This document shows, in pieces, positions 1 through 7,789 of a DNA stretch of 8,553 bases. This DNA is from Deltaproteobacteria bacterium (GTDB lineage Bacteria > Desulfobacterota > Desulfuromonadia > Desulfuromonadales > JAAYDE01). The stretch is taken from assembly GCA_017417085.1 (NCBI GenBank), contig JAFPZV010000057.1, positions 1 to 8,553 on the forward strand. The letters run 5' to 3'. Within the stretch, counting starts at the first letter, position 1, and every line of letters begins with the position of its first letter. The translations under genes were made by a program, and so were the position numbers. The notes beneath the pieces are model-generated. The model ran no database searches. It was not told the origin of the DNA and saw nothing but the letters and a program-made list of their open reading frames with translations.

Positions 1-1
1 A

Positions 2-556
2 CTGGGCGAACCTATTGAGGAGATTATCCGTCAGCATCACGGTACCAGCCTGATCCGGTTTTTCTACGACAAGGCGAGGAAAAAGGAGGAAGAGGAAGGC
101 GGCGACTATCAGGTGGACGAGAGGGACTACCGCTATCCGGGACCTCGTCCGCAGTCGCGGGAGGCGGCGCTGATCATGCTGGCGGACTCGGTGGAGGCGG
201 CCAGCCGTACCTTGACCGATCCGACGCCGGCCCGCATCAATGGCATGGTGCAGAAACTCATCAACAATATTTTCATTGACGGCCAGCTGGACAACTGCGA
301 ACTGACACTGAAGGATCTGCACCATATCGCCCGAAGCTTCAATCTGATTCTGACGGGCATCTTTCACCAGCGTATCGAGTATCCCGAACCGGTAGGGAAG
401 GAACGGGAAAAGGAAAAGAACGGCGACAAGGAACGGGAAGGCAAGACACACAATGGCGACAATTCACATCGGGAACCGGCAAAAAAATCAAGAGATCGAT
501 CTGACGAAAACGGAGAGGATAGCCAGCAGGATCTTAGACGCCTTGGAATGCCCTGA
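2..556 (+). CDS. pgpH: 7TM-HD family phosphohydrolase (PgpH/YqfF), C-terminal part
   Basis: This is the 3' part of a gene whose start lies left of the window; the frame is open from base 2 to the TGA at 554-556. The visible protein has the end of an HD domain: a QHHGTSLIRFFYDKA segment (visible residues 11-25), RYPGPRPQSREAA, then LADSVEAASRTL (from residue 60). The His-His pair and the Asp of ADSVEA are the expected late metal ligands of this family. It continues through a helical segment with NIFIDGQLDNCELTLKDL and IFHQRIEYPEP, the usual family C-terminus. Known members are membrane proteins with an extracellular 7TMR-HDED domain, seven helices and a cytoplasmic HD phosphodiesterase; Listeria PgpH cleaves cyclic di-AMP. 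That substrate is an inference here. After EYPEP the protein carries a charged tail of about 50 residues rich in Lys, Glu, Asp and Arg, much of it overlapping ybeY. A phoH homologue often lies upstream in such clusters but cannot be seen. Confidence 0.88.
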   Translation: MGEPIEEIIRQHHGTSLIRFFYDKARKKEEEEGGDYQVDERDYRYPGPRPQSREAALIMLADSVEAASRTLTDPTPARINGMVQKLINNIFIDGQLDNCELTLKDLHHIARSFNLILTGIFHQRIEYPEPVGKEREKEKNGDKEREGKTHNGDNSHREPAKKSRDRSDENGEDSQQDLRRLGMP

Positions 557-902
557 GGCCGAGCTGTCAGTAGTGGTAGTGGACGATGCCGGGATTCAGG
601 AGCTGAACCGCGACTATCTGGGACGGGACAGGCCCACCAACGTGATCTCCTTTCCGATGCTTGAGGGGGAGGAGAGCGGCATTGTCCCCGGGCTGCTGGG
701 GGATGTGGTGATCTCCGCCGATACCGCCGCACGAGATGCCGAAGAGGCGGGCAGCACCTTTGAACGGGAATTCTTCTTTCTGCTGATACATGGGATTCTG
801 CATCTGGTCGGTTTCAACCATGAAGGCGTGGACGATGCGGAGATCGCACGAATGGAGGCGAAGGAAGACGAGCTTTTCGCGCTTGTCGTGGGAGAACTGT
901 GA
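453..902 (+). CDS. ybeY: Endoribonuclease YbeY (rRNA maturation factor)
   Basis: A 149-residue protein, close to the family's usual 150-160. YbeY is a cytoplasmic metal-dependent endoribonuclease involved in 16S rRNA 3'-end maturation and ribosome quality control. The sequence shows RDRPTNVISFPM, LGDVVISADTA and the zinc-binding block HGILHLVGFNH. His113, His117 and His123 supply the HxxxHxxxxxH ligands. The position before the last His is Asn122, where the family usually has Asp (GYDH). The ATG at 453 gives the expected N-terminal length before PTNVISF and has a GGGAAGG site at 435-441, 11 nt upstream. This start lies inside pgpH in another frame, giving a 104-nt overlap, so translation of the two is probably coupled. 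The stop TGA at 900-902 overlaps the possible GTG of the next frame. Confidence 0.95.
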   Translation: MATIHIGNRQKNQEIDLTKTERIASRILDALECPEAELSVVVVDDAGIQELNRDYLGRDRPTNVISFPMLEGEESGIVPGLLGDVVISADTAARDAEEAGSTFEREFFFLLIHGILHLVGFNHEGVDDAEIARMEAKEDELFALVVGEL

Positions 903-946
903 GCATTTTTTCATGCCATTCAGCAGACTTTCACCGGCAATATTTC

Positions 947-953
947 GAGGAGG
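947..953 (+). promoter_or_regulatory. Strong Shine-Dalgarno deciding the corC start
   Basis: GAGGAGG lies 5 nt before the TTG at 959 and inside the reading frame that could start at GTG 899. A site this strong inside a coding frame suggests that the true start is the TTG. The next in-frame TTG at 965 is also within reach (11 nt). Confidence 0.6.
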
Positions 954-958
954 ATTTT

Positions 959-1828
959 TTGGATTTGAAAGAAGACGATATCGCGGAGGACGGTTCCAAA
1001 AGAATCGCCTCCTGGCTGGAAGGGCTGTTCAAACGCTGGCGTGGCGTTCGCTCCGAGCGGGAATTGCAGGACATCATTGACGCATCGGAGGAGGATGGCG
1101 TGATCAACGAGGAAGAGGGAGATATGCTGCACTCCATCTTCGAGTTGAGCGAAACTATCGTCCGTGAAGCGATGACGCCCCGCACCGAGATGACCAGCTG
1201 TTCGCTGGATACGGAGTTTTCCGCGTTGTTGGAACTGGCGCAGACTTCCGGGCATTCGCGGATCCCGGTGTACAGCGGCACCATTGACGAGATTGTCGGT
1301 GTGGTTCATTCGCAGGATCTGCTTCGTTTTTGGGGGCGCGAACCCGAGGCTGGCTGGCTGCGGCAGATGCTGCGCAAGCCGCTGTTTGTGCCGGAAACCA
1401 TGACGCTGGAACGTGTGTTGCGGGAGTTCCGCCGCAAACGGGCGCGGTTTGCGATCGTCGTGGACGAATACGGCGGAACTTCGGGGGTGATTACGTTTTC
1501 CGATCTGGCCGAGGAGATCGTCGGCGATGTGGCGGATGACGATGGAACGGAGGAATCCCCGATTGTGGAAGAGGAAGATGGCGCCGTGGTAGTGGACGGA
1601 CGTCTCAATATCGATGAACTGGAAGAGTATTATGGGATGGAAATTCCCCGTGACAAGTTCGATACCGTTGCCGGCTGGCTGTTTTATCTGCTGGGGCATA
1701 TTCCCGCAGCCGGCGAAGAAGTGGTTGCGGGACCTTTACATATGACAGTGGTGGCTTCCGATGCGCGGCGCGTGGGCAAGGTGCGCATCCGGATGGAACC
1801 GCCCGTTTCCGAAGAAGAGGCAACGTGA
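959..1828 (+). CDS. corC: CBS-domain protein of the CorC/YbeX (HlyC) family
   Basis: With the start at TTG 959 the product has 289 residues. It has no membrane segments, so it is the soluble YbeX/CorC type rather than the DUF21 membrane type. Domains in order: an acidic N-terminal helical region containing SEEDGVINEEEGDML; CBS 1 at about 72-124 (MTPRTEMTS, GHSRIPVY, DEIVGVVHSQDLL); CBS 2 at about 140-193 (FAIVVDEYGGTSGVIT, DLAEEIVGDV); and a CorC_HlyC transporter-associated domain at about 202-279 (DGRLNIDELEEYYG, DTVAGWLFYLLGHIP). CorC was linked to Mg/Co efflux and YbeX to ribosome metabolism; the role here is not certain. The TTG start is preferred because GAGGAGG (947-953) sits 5 nt upstream. 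The same frame is open back to a GTG at 899, which overlaps the ybeY stop and has a weaker GGGAG site, giving 309 residues with an atypical N-terminus. The gene ends in a GTGA overlap with lnt. Confidence 0.9.
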   Translation: MDLKEDDIAEDGSKRIASWLEGLFKRWRGVRSERELQDIIDASEEDGVINEEEGDMLHSIFELSETIVREAMTPRTEMTSCSLDTEFSALLELAQTSGHSRIPVYSGTIDEIVGVVHSQDLLRFWGREPEAGWLRQMLRKPLFVPETMTLERVLREFRRKRARFAIVVDEYGGTSGVITFSDLAEEIVGDVADDDGTEESPIVEEEDGAVVVDGRLNIDELEEYYGMEIPRDKFDTVAGWLFYLLGHIPAAGEEVVAGPLHMTVVASDARRVGKVRIRMEPPVSEEEAT

Positions 1829-3396
1829 AATCCTGGTTGGTGCGGCATTGGGTAATATGGGTGGCCATGGCTTCGGGCGGCGCGCTGACGCTGGCCTTTC
1901 CGTCCTGCAATTGGTCCTGGATGGGCTGGTTTGCGCTGGCGCCGCTGTTTTTGGTGATGGAGGAGCGTCCTTTTGCCAGCGGATATGCCGCGGGCCTTGT
2001 CTTCTTCGCGGGGAGCCTTTACTGGCTCAACATAGTGATGACCACCTATGGGGGGCTTCATCCGTTCTTTTCGATGGTGGCCTGGCTTATGCTGGCCGCC
2101 TATCTTGCCCTCTACTTCGGCGCGGCGACTTTCCTCGCGTGCCGTTGGCGACGGACCCTACATATTCCGTGGTGGTTCTCATTGCCGGTATTGTGGATGG
2201 CCGGGGAGTATCTTCGCGCCCACCTGCTGACCGGCTTTCCCTGGGTCAGTATCGGCTATTCGCAACAGAATTTTCTGACCATGATCCAGACGGCGGATCT
2301 TTTTGGGGTGTACGGAATAGGCTTTTTGCTGGTTTTTGTCAATGCGGCTCTGGCCTGGCTCCTGCACTCATTTCGCGAACGGCGGCGTTTCGCCTGCGGG
2401 CCGCTGGTGCTGGCTCTGCTGCTTGTGACGTTGAATGCGGGCTACGGTTTTTTCCGTCTGCATCAGCCGCTTGACAAGCGTTCCCGACAGCTGGATGTGG
2501 CGCTGGTGCAGGGGAATGTGGATCAGGGCCTCAAATGGGATCCGGAATTCAAGGCGGAAACGATCACCCGCTACCGCAAACTTTCTCAAAAGGCCGCGGC
2601 CGCTGGCGCGGATCTCATTGTTTGGCCGGAAAGTGCCACTCCTTTTTATTTTGGGTCGCATGAGCCCTTGACGGGCGCGGTGCTGGATGTGCCGGTGCTC
2701 TGCGATCTGCCGCTGATATTCGGAGCTCCCTCCTACGAAGTCGGCGCTCACGATCGGGTACGCTATTTTAACAGCGTGTTTCTGGCCTCCTCCCAGGGGG
2801 AAATTCTGGGCCGCAGCGACAAGATCCATCTGGTGCCCTTCGGCGAATACAATCCGCTTCTTTGGCTGCTGCCTTCACTGGGAAAACTGGTGCATGGCCT
2901 GGGAGACTTTTCCCCCGGCATCGCCAAACCGCTGCTTCTGGGGAAAACCCGCATCGGTACGCTGATCTGTTTTGAAGCGGTTTTTCCGGAGCTTGCGCGG
3001 CATTGGGTGCGCAAGGAGGGTTGCGATCTGCTGGTCAATGTCACCAATGACGCCTGGTTTGGACGATCGGCGGCGCCGTTTCAGCATATCGCCATGACAA
3101 CCTTTCGGGCGGTGGAGAACCGCGTTTGGATAGCGCGGGCCGCCAATACCGGGATTTCCGCGCTTATTGCGCCTTCGGGACGGATAGACGCGGCCACTGG
3201 CCTGTTTGAGGAAACCATAGCCCAGGGGCAGGTGGGGCTGGGAGGAACACGCACTTTTTACAACCGTTGGGGAGATGTTGGACCGCAGTTGTGTGTGGCG
3301 GCAACTCTTTTACTCGCGGGATTGGCCATGCGGCGGAATCGTCGCCAGCGGACCGAACCTCTCAGATATCACAATAATCTTGGGAGGCGCTTTTAA
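1825..3396 (+). CDS. lnt: Apolipoprotein N-acyltransferase
   Basis: A 523-residue inner-membrane enzyme, near the usual 500-550. It transfers an acyl chain from a phospholipid to the N-terminal Cys of diacylated lipoproteins, the last step of lipoprotein maturation after Lgt and LspA. The N-terminal 210 residues contain about seven hydrophobic segments (roughly 9-25, 32-45, 50-72, 81-105, 114-129, 159-180, 190-209). A periplasmic nitrilase-like domain follows, then a final hydrophobic segment at about 487-503. The catalytic triad is visible: Glu269 in VWPESATPF, Lys333 in RSDKIHLVPFGEY and Cys382 in LICFEAVFPE. The conserved helper residues Glu341 (PFGEY) and Glu384 (CFE) are also present, as are NVTNDAWFG and RAVENRVWIARAANTGIS. 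The GTG start overlaps the corC stop (GTGA), with GAAGAGG just upstream, so translation is probably coupled. A bidirectional terminator follows the stop. Confidence 0.97.
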   Translation: MKSWLVRHWVIWVAMASGGALTLAFPSCNWSWMGWFALAPLFLVMEERPFASGYAAGLVFFAGSLYWLNIVMTTYGGLHPFFSMVAWLMLAAYLALYFGAATFLACRWRRTLHIPWWFSLPVLWMAGEYLRAHLLTGFPWVSIGYSQQNFLTMIQTADLFGVYGIGFLLVFVNAALAWLLHSFRERRRFACGPLVLALLLVTLNAGYGFFRLHQPLDKRSRQLDVALVQGNVDQGLKWDPEFKAETITRYRKLSQKAAAAGADLIVWPESATPFYFGSHEPLTGAVLDVPVLCDLPLIFGAPSYEVGAHDRVRYFNSVFLASSQGEILGRSDKIHLVPFGEYNPLLWLLPSLGKLVHGLGDFSPGIAKPLLLGKTRIGTLICFEAVFPELARHWVRKEGCDLLVNVTNDAWFGRSAAPFQHIAMTTFRAVENRVWIARAANTGISALIAPSGRIDAATGLFEETIAQGQVGLGGTRTFYNRWGDVGPQLCVAATLLLAGLAMRRNRRQRTEPLRYHNNLGRRF

Positions 3397-3398
3397 GT

Positions 3399-3439
3399 AA
3401 AAAAACGGCGGCGGATGTTTTTCTCCGCCGCCATTTTTT
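3399..3439. terminator. Bidirectional intrinsic terminator between lnt and the 84-residue gene
   Basis: A perfect 9-bp GC-rich stem, GGCGGCGGA (3407-3415) with TCCGCCGCC (3424-3432), encloses an 8-nt loop. It is preceded by seven A (3399-3405) and followed by six T (3434-3439), so it has a proper U-tract in both directions. It starts 11 nt after the lnt stop and lies about 28 nt beyond the stop of the - strand gene. It therefore serves both converging genes. Confidence 0.93.
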
Positions 3440-3459
3440 ATACGTGCGAAACTGTTTTT

Positions 3460-3714
3460 TCAGGCTTTCTTTTCCTTTTCCTCTTTTTCCTTCTGGCTCT
3501 GCTCGTAGGCCGCAATTTCGCGTTCCTTGCCGGTTTCAATGGAAAATTCCTCGCCGAAACGCTCCTTGTGCTTCTGGCAGTAGATATTGATGAATTCCTG
3601 GTCGGAGACACCGCCGTAATCACAGATCAGCTCCGCCCTGAGTTCGTTGTCCATGTACCATTCGGCGCCTTCAAAGGCGACTTCGGTACCGTTGGGCATT
3701 TTGACTTTTTCCAT
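3460..3714 (-). CDS. Small hypothetical protein, 84 residues, charged C-terminus
   Basis: I do not recognise this protein. It begins MEKVKMPNGTEVAFEGAEW and has a middle part with YMDNELRAELICDYGG, SDQEFINIYCQKH and ERFGEEF. It ends in a strongly charged tail of about 25 residues made mostly of Glu and Lys (KEKEEKEKKA end), probably helical or disordered. Two cysteines (31 and 46) are present; there is no signal peptide or membrane segment. The start is supported by GGGGG (AAGGGGG context) 7 nt upstream of the ATG on the - strand. The reading frame stays open far upstream, antisense to rpsB, but only this part has a start with a good ribosome site. It is followed by the terminator shared with lnt, and a candidate promoter lies about 135 nt upstream of the start. 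A soluble cytoplasmic protein is the only safe statement about its role. Confidence 0.72.
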   Translation of the reverse strand: MEKVKMPNGTEVAFEGAEWYMDNELRAELICDYGGVSDQEFINIYCQKHKERFGEEFSIETGKEREIAAYEQSQKEKEEKEKKA

Positions 3715-3848
3715 GGTTTTCCCCCTTGTCGATGGATGTTTTTGTTGTTTGCCGTGCGACTTTTGGGGCGTATGCCGCCCTCTGGAAGCTTTCCTTCTAC
3801 GGATTGTCTGTATGTGATAGTGCTCTTTGTGAATCATGCACACGGTCA

Positions 3849-3876
3849 AGTATGGTAATTGCCCGGCAAATGTCAA
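3849..3876 (-). promoter_or_regulatory. Candidate sigma70-type promoter for the 84-residue gene
   Basis: On the - strand a perfect TTGACA (bases 3871-3876) is followed after 16 nt by CATACT (3849-3854), a 4/6 match to TATAAT. Transcription would begin near 3842 and give a leader of roughly 125-130 nt before the ATG at 3714. This is sequence matching only. Confidence 0.4.
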
Positions 3877-3927
3877 CCCGTGGAAGGGAAAAACCGCATC
3901 CGGCAGGTGAAAAATGATTTTTTCCTG

Positions 3928-3956
3928 TTGTTTTGGTTCGTATCGCGTGTTACAAA
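3928..3956 (+). promoter_or_regulatory. Candidate promoter of the rpsB-tsf-pyrH-frr operon
   Basis: TTGTTT (3928-3933), a 17-nt spacer and TACAAA (3951-3956) match the sigma70 consensus at 3/6 and 4/6. It would give a leader of about 115 nt. An inverted repeat TACAA-N8-TTGTA overlaps the -10 box. Some promoter is needed here because the upstream neighbour points the other way; this is the best candidate I see, but it is weak. Confidence 0.3.
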
Positions 3957-4077
3957 CAACCGCTTGTAGTTCACACGTTTTCCGAACTGGCTGGAGGGTG
4001 CTTTGCGGCATGGGGTCGTGGAGTTTCCGGCTGGAAATGACGAAAACGGAGGATGAATAACCAAAGGAGAAGAGAAA

Positions 4078-4863
4078 ATGTCCCAGATTAGCATGAAACA
4101 GCTTCTTGAAGCCGGGGTGCATTTCGGGCACCAGACCAAACGCTGGAATCCGAAGATGAAACCCTACATTTTTGGCGCCCGGAGCGGCATCTACATCATT
4201 GATTTGCAAAAAACAGTGCGCTGCTTCAAGGATGCCTACGATTTTGTCTGCGAGACCGTGAAAAACGGCGAGAAAGTGCTGTTTGTCGGTACCAAGAAGC
4301 AGGCGCAGGATGCCATTCAGGAAGAGGCCTTGCGGGTAGGGCAGTATTACGTCAACAATCGCTGGCTGGGTGGCATGCTCACCAACTTCAGCACCATCAA
4401 GAAAAGTATTGACCGTTTGCGCAGGATCGAGGCCATGGCAGAGGACGGCACTTATGGCAAACTGACCAAGAAGGAAGTCCTGCAGCTGGAAAAGGAAAAG
4501 GAAAAACTTGAGAAGAACCTGGGTGGCATTAAGGGCATGACCAAACTGCCGGGTGCCATCTTTGTTATCGACTGCAAGAAGGAAGCGATTTCCGTTAAAG
4601 AGGCGCGCAAGCTTGGTATCCCGGTCGTTGCGGTTGTTGATACCAACTGTGATCCCGACGATATCGATTATGTTATCCCCGGCAACGACGACGCCATTCG
4701 GGCGATTCGGCTGTTTACCGGCAAGATAGCGGATGCCTGCGCCGAAGGCGCCATTGCCCACGAGAGCGAAGTGCGTGGCGAACTGGAGGGCGCGGAGTCC
4801 GATGCGGTCGCTTCCGAACCCGAGGCGGCTTCTCCCGAAGTTGGAGAAAACAGCGAAGTTTGA
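4078..4863 (+). CDS. rpsB: 30S ribosomal protein S2
   Basis: A 261-residue protein, slightly longer than the 240-250 common in the family. S2 binds late to the 30S head-body junction and is needed for S1 binding. The sequence opens [20 protein letters not shown] and continues with [62 protein letters not shown], then [20 protein letters not shown] and [11 protein letters not shown], all standard S2 blocks. The insert at about 128-150 is the Lys/Glu-rich coiled-coil hairpin. The extra length is a Glu/Ala/Ser-rich acidic tail after about residue 230 ([20 protein letters not shown]), not needed for the fold. The ATG has AAGGAG (4064-4069) 8 nt upstream. It is first in the rpsB-tsf-pyrH-frr order found in very many bacteria and is separated from tsf by an attenuator-like hairpin. 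Confidence 0.98.
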   Translation: MSQISMKQLLEAGVHFGHQTKRWNPKMKPYIFGARSGIYIIDLQKTVRCFKDAYDFVCETVKNGEKVLFVGTKKQAQDAIQEEALRVGQYYVNNRWLGGMLTNFSTIKKSIDRLRRIEAMAEDGTYGKLTKKEVLQLEKEKEKLEKNLGGIKGMTKLPGAIFVIDCKKEAISVKEARKLGIPVVAVVDTNCDPDDIDYVIPGNDDAIRAIRLFTGKIADACAEGAIAHESEVRGELEGAESDAVASEPEAASPEVGENSEV

Positions 4864-4884
4864 TGTTTTCAAGAGAGCGAAAAG

Positions 4885-4914
4885 AAAGCGGCTGAAGAAA
4901 AAGCCGCTTTTTTT
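4885..4914 (+). terminator. Intrinsic terminator/attenuator between rpsB and tsf
   Basis: A perfect 9-bp stem AAAGCGGCT (4885-4893) with AGCCGCTTT (4902-4910) encloses the 8-nt loop GAAGAAAA, and a run of seven T (4908-4914) follows. It lies 21 nt after the rpsB stop and 40 nt before the tsf start. Partial termination here would make S2 transcripts outnumber those for EF-Ts; E. coli also has a hairpin between rpsB and tsf. A TTGACA begins at 4913 within the T-run, but no good -10 box follows at normal spacing. Confidence 0.85.
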
Positions 4915-4954
4915 GACAATGTGGAACAACAGTCAATCAAGAATGGAGGAAACT

Positions 4955-6636
<1,682 letters not shown>

Positions 6637-6638
6637 AC

Positions 6639-7193
6639 ATGGAGAAGGTAAAACAGAAGTTTGTGGCGGGAATGGAAAAGACGGTGGAGGCTCTGAAGAA
6701 GGATTTTGGCCGGGTTCGTACTGGTCGCGCTTCCGCGTCGCTTCTGGAGAATATCATGGTGGACTATTACGGGACGCCGACACCCATCAATCAGGTGGGC
6801 ACACTGGCGGTTCCGGAACCGCGGATGATCACCATTCAGCCTTGGGAAAAGAAGATCATCGGAGAAATCGAAAAAGCGATTTTGAAATCGGATTTGGGCC
6901 TTAATCCGGATTCCGACGGCCAGATTATCCGGGTCGTCATTCCGCCGCTGACCGAGGAACGGCGCCGTGAAATGACGAAAATGACAAAAAAGATGGGGGA
7001 AGAGTCGAAGGTTGCCTTGCGCAATTTACGGCGTGACGCCAACGAGAAGTTGAAAAAAATGGAAAAGGACAAGGAACTGACCAAGGATGATCTGAAACGC
7101 GGCGAGAAAGAGATTCAGGATTTGACGGATTCCTATGTCAAGAAGATTGACGAAATCGTTGCGGCCAAGGACAAGGAAATCATGGAAATTTGA
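6639..7193 (+). CDS. frr: Ribosome recycling factor
   Basis: A 184-residue protein, almost the same length as the 185-residue family norm. With EF-G it splits post-termination ribosomes into subunits. Domain I (three-helix bundle) is formed by residues 1-30 and about 105-184. The N-terminal helix ends in the conserved VRTGRAS (26-32), and domain II (31-104) contains [28 protein letters not shown] and [20 protein letters not shown]. The Lys/Glu-rich C-terminal helices include [18 protein letters not shown] and [15 protein letters not shown]. The ATG starts 2 nt after the pyrH stop, with GAGGAG overlapping the pyrH 3' end. A very strong terminator follows 24 nt after the stop. Confidence 0.98.
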   Translation: MEKVKQKFVAGMEKTVEALKKDFGRVRTGRASASLLENIMVDYYGTPTPINQVGTLAVPEPRMITIQPWEKKIIGEIEKAILKSDLGLNPDSDGQIIRVVIPPLTEERRREMTKMTKKMGEESKVALRNLRRDANEKLKKMEKDKELTKDDLKRGEKEIQDLTDSYVKKIDEIVAAKDKEIMEI

Positions 7194-7217
7194 TTTCTCT
7201 TGGCAAATTGTGAAAAG

Positions 7218-7258
7218 AGAAAAAGACCTTCTCCCCGGTCGGGAGAAGGTCTTTTTCT
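7218..7258. terminator. Strong bidirectional terminator after frr
   Basis: A perfect 18-bp stem, AGAAAAAGACCTTCTCCC (7218-7235) with its complement (7241-7258), encloses the 5-nt loop CGGTC. The U-tract CTTTTTCTTT (7251-7260) forms the lower right arm. It ends the rpsB operon on the + strand. On the - strand the arm also ends in a T-rich run, so it can back up termination of cynS transcripts. Confidence 0.93.
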
Positions 7259-7286
7259 TTGGTGGAAGGGAGTTTCAAAACGAAAA

Positions 7287-7313
7287 GGAACCTTGAGAAA
7301 ATCTCAAGGCTCC
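7287..7313 (-). terminator. Probable terminator of cynS
   Basis: CCTTGAGA (7291-7298) pairs perfectly with TCTCAAGG (7302-7309) around an AAA loop. The stem extends by three more pairs (GGA with TCC) after one mismatch. Read on the - strand, it lies about 36 nt beyond the cynS stop and is followed by a T-rich tract (TTCCTTTTCGTTTTG), the form of an intrinsic terminator. It has no U-tract on the + side, so it is assigned to cynS. Confidence 0.75.
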
Positions 7314-7348
7314 CTTCCTTTCCTGAATTGATTTTTGCGATTTCTTCC

Positions 7349-7789
7349 TTACCAGATCTTGTAGGGGAGATATTTGCCGGTCATGATGACCCGTACGCGA
7401 TCGCCTTTGGGGTTCTCAACCCGGTCAACTTCCATGTCGAAATCAATGGCGCTCATGATGCCATCACCAAATTTCTCATGGATAACAGCTTTCAGCGGAT
7501 AGCCGTAGACTTGCATAATTTCATACAGGCGGTAGATAAGAGGATCGGTCGGAACAACCGGACCAAGACCTTTATTCGGGAAGTCGACCATGAAATCTTC
7601 CGCCTCTTTGTCGAGCCCCAAAGCGGCGCAGAGTTTCTTGGCTTCTTCACGGGTGGCCTGGGCCTGACCATAAATAAGGGCGGAGGTCCAGATTTCGCTT
7701 TTGCCAACCAGTTTGGCCAGATCGATGAATGTCAACCCCTTGGCTTCTTTTGCAGCGATGATTTTTTTCGTGATGCAGGAAATCTCCAT
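7349..7789 (-). CDS. cynS: Cyanate hydratase (cyanase)
   Basis: A 146-residue cytoplasmic enzyme, about ten residues shorter than the 156 of E. coli CynS at the N-terminus. Cyanase converts cyanate and bicarbonate to ammonia and CO2 via carbamate; the family forms a homodecamer. The N-terminal helical DNA-binding-like domain spans about 1-70 ([20 protein letters not shown]). The C-terminal catalytic domain has [34 protein letters not shown] and the end GKYLPYKIW. All three catalytic residues are present: Arg87, Glu90 and Ser113. The start is chosen because GAGGAGG lies 7 nt before this ATG on the - strand; an earlier in-frame ATG would add 15 residues across that site. No cynT carbonic anhydrase, cynX transporter or cynR regulator is beside it. 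It converges on frr and faces away from the acyltransferase gene. Base composition by eye is a little more AT-rich than the neighbouring operon, which could indicate transfer, but weakly. Confidence 0.96.
   Translation of the reverse strand: MEISCITKKIIAAKEAKGLTFIDLAKLVGKSEIWTSALIYGQAQATREEAKKLCAALGLDKEAEDFMVDFPNKGLGPVVPTDPLIYRLYEIMQVYGYPLKAVIHEKFGDGIMSAIDFDMEVDRVENPKGDRVRVIMTGKYLPYKIW

Larger units (their letters stand above)
3715..4077. other. Gene-free region between divergent 84-residue gene and rpsB
   Basis: About 360 nt with no convincing gene on either strand. It holds the long leader of the - strand gene (about 125-135 nt if the candidate promoter at 3849-3876 is right), a candidate rpsB promoter (3928-3956) and an rpsB leader of about 115 nt. 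Small structures seen are TACAA-N8-TTGTA (3951-3968), overlapping the candidate rpsB -10 box, and a 5-bp hairpin TTTCC-GGCT-GGAAA (4024-4037) about 40 nt before the rpsB start. rpsB leaders in several bacteria bind S2 for feedback control; I cannot show an S2 site here. Short open frames in the region have no good ribosome site and are probably noise. Confidence 0.5.

Noticed and set aside
920..1699. 259-residue - strand open frame antisense to corC
   Set aside because: It is a shadow of a well-supported gene and has no recognisable motif.
1761..2474. 237-residue + strand open frame across corC and lnt
   Set aside because: It overlaps lnt in another frame; lnt is certain from its catalytic residues and this frame shows no family motif.
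3415..3858. 147-residue + strand frame with a hydrophobic start, opposite the small gene
   Set aside because: It begins inside the lnt terminator hairpin, has no ribosome site, and its hydrophobic look is the antisense of a Lys/Glu-rich tail.
3460..4929. 489-residue open frame on the - strand spanning the small gene and all of rpsB antisense
   Set aside because: Most of it is antisense to the certain rpsB gene; only the last 84 codons, with their own ribosome site, look coding.
4733..4954. Upstream extension of the tsf frame into rpsB, which would fuse 74 residues to EF-Ts
   Set aside because: The extension crosses a terminator and overlaps rpsB; the GTG at 4955 has the ribosome site and matches the family start.
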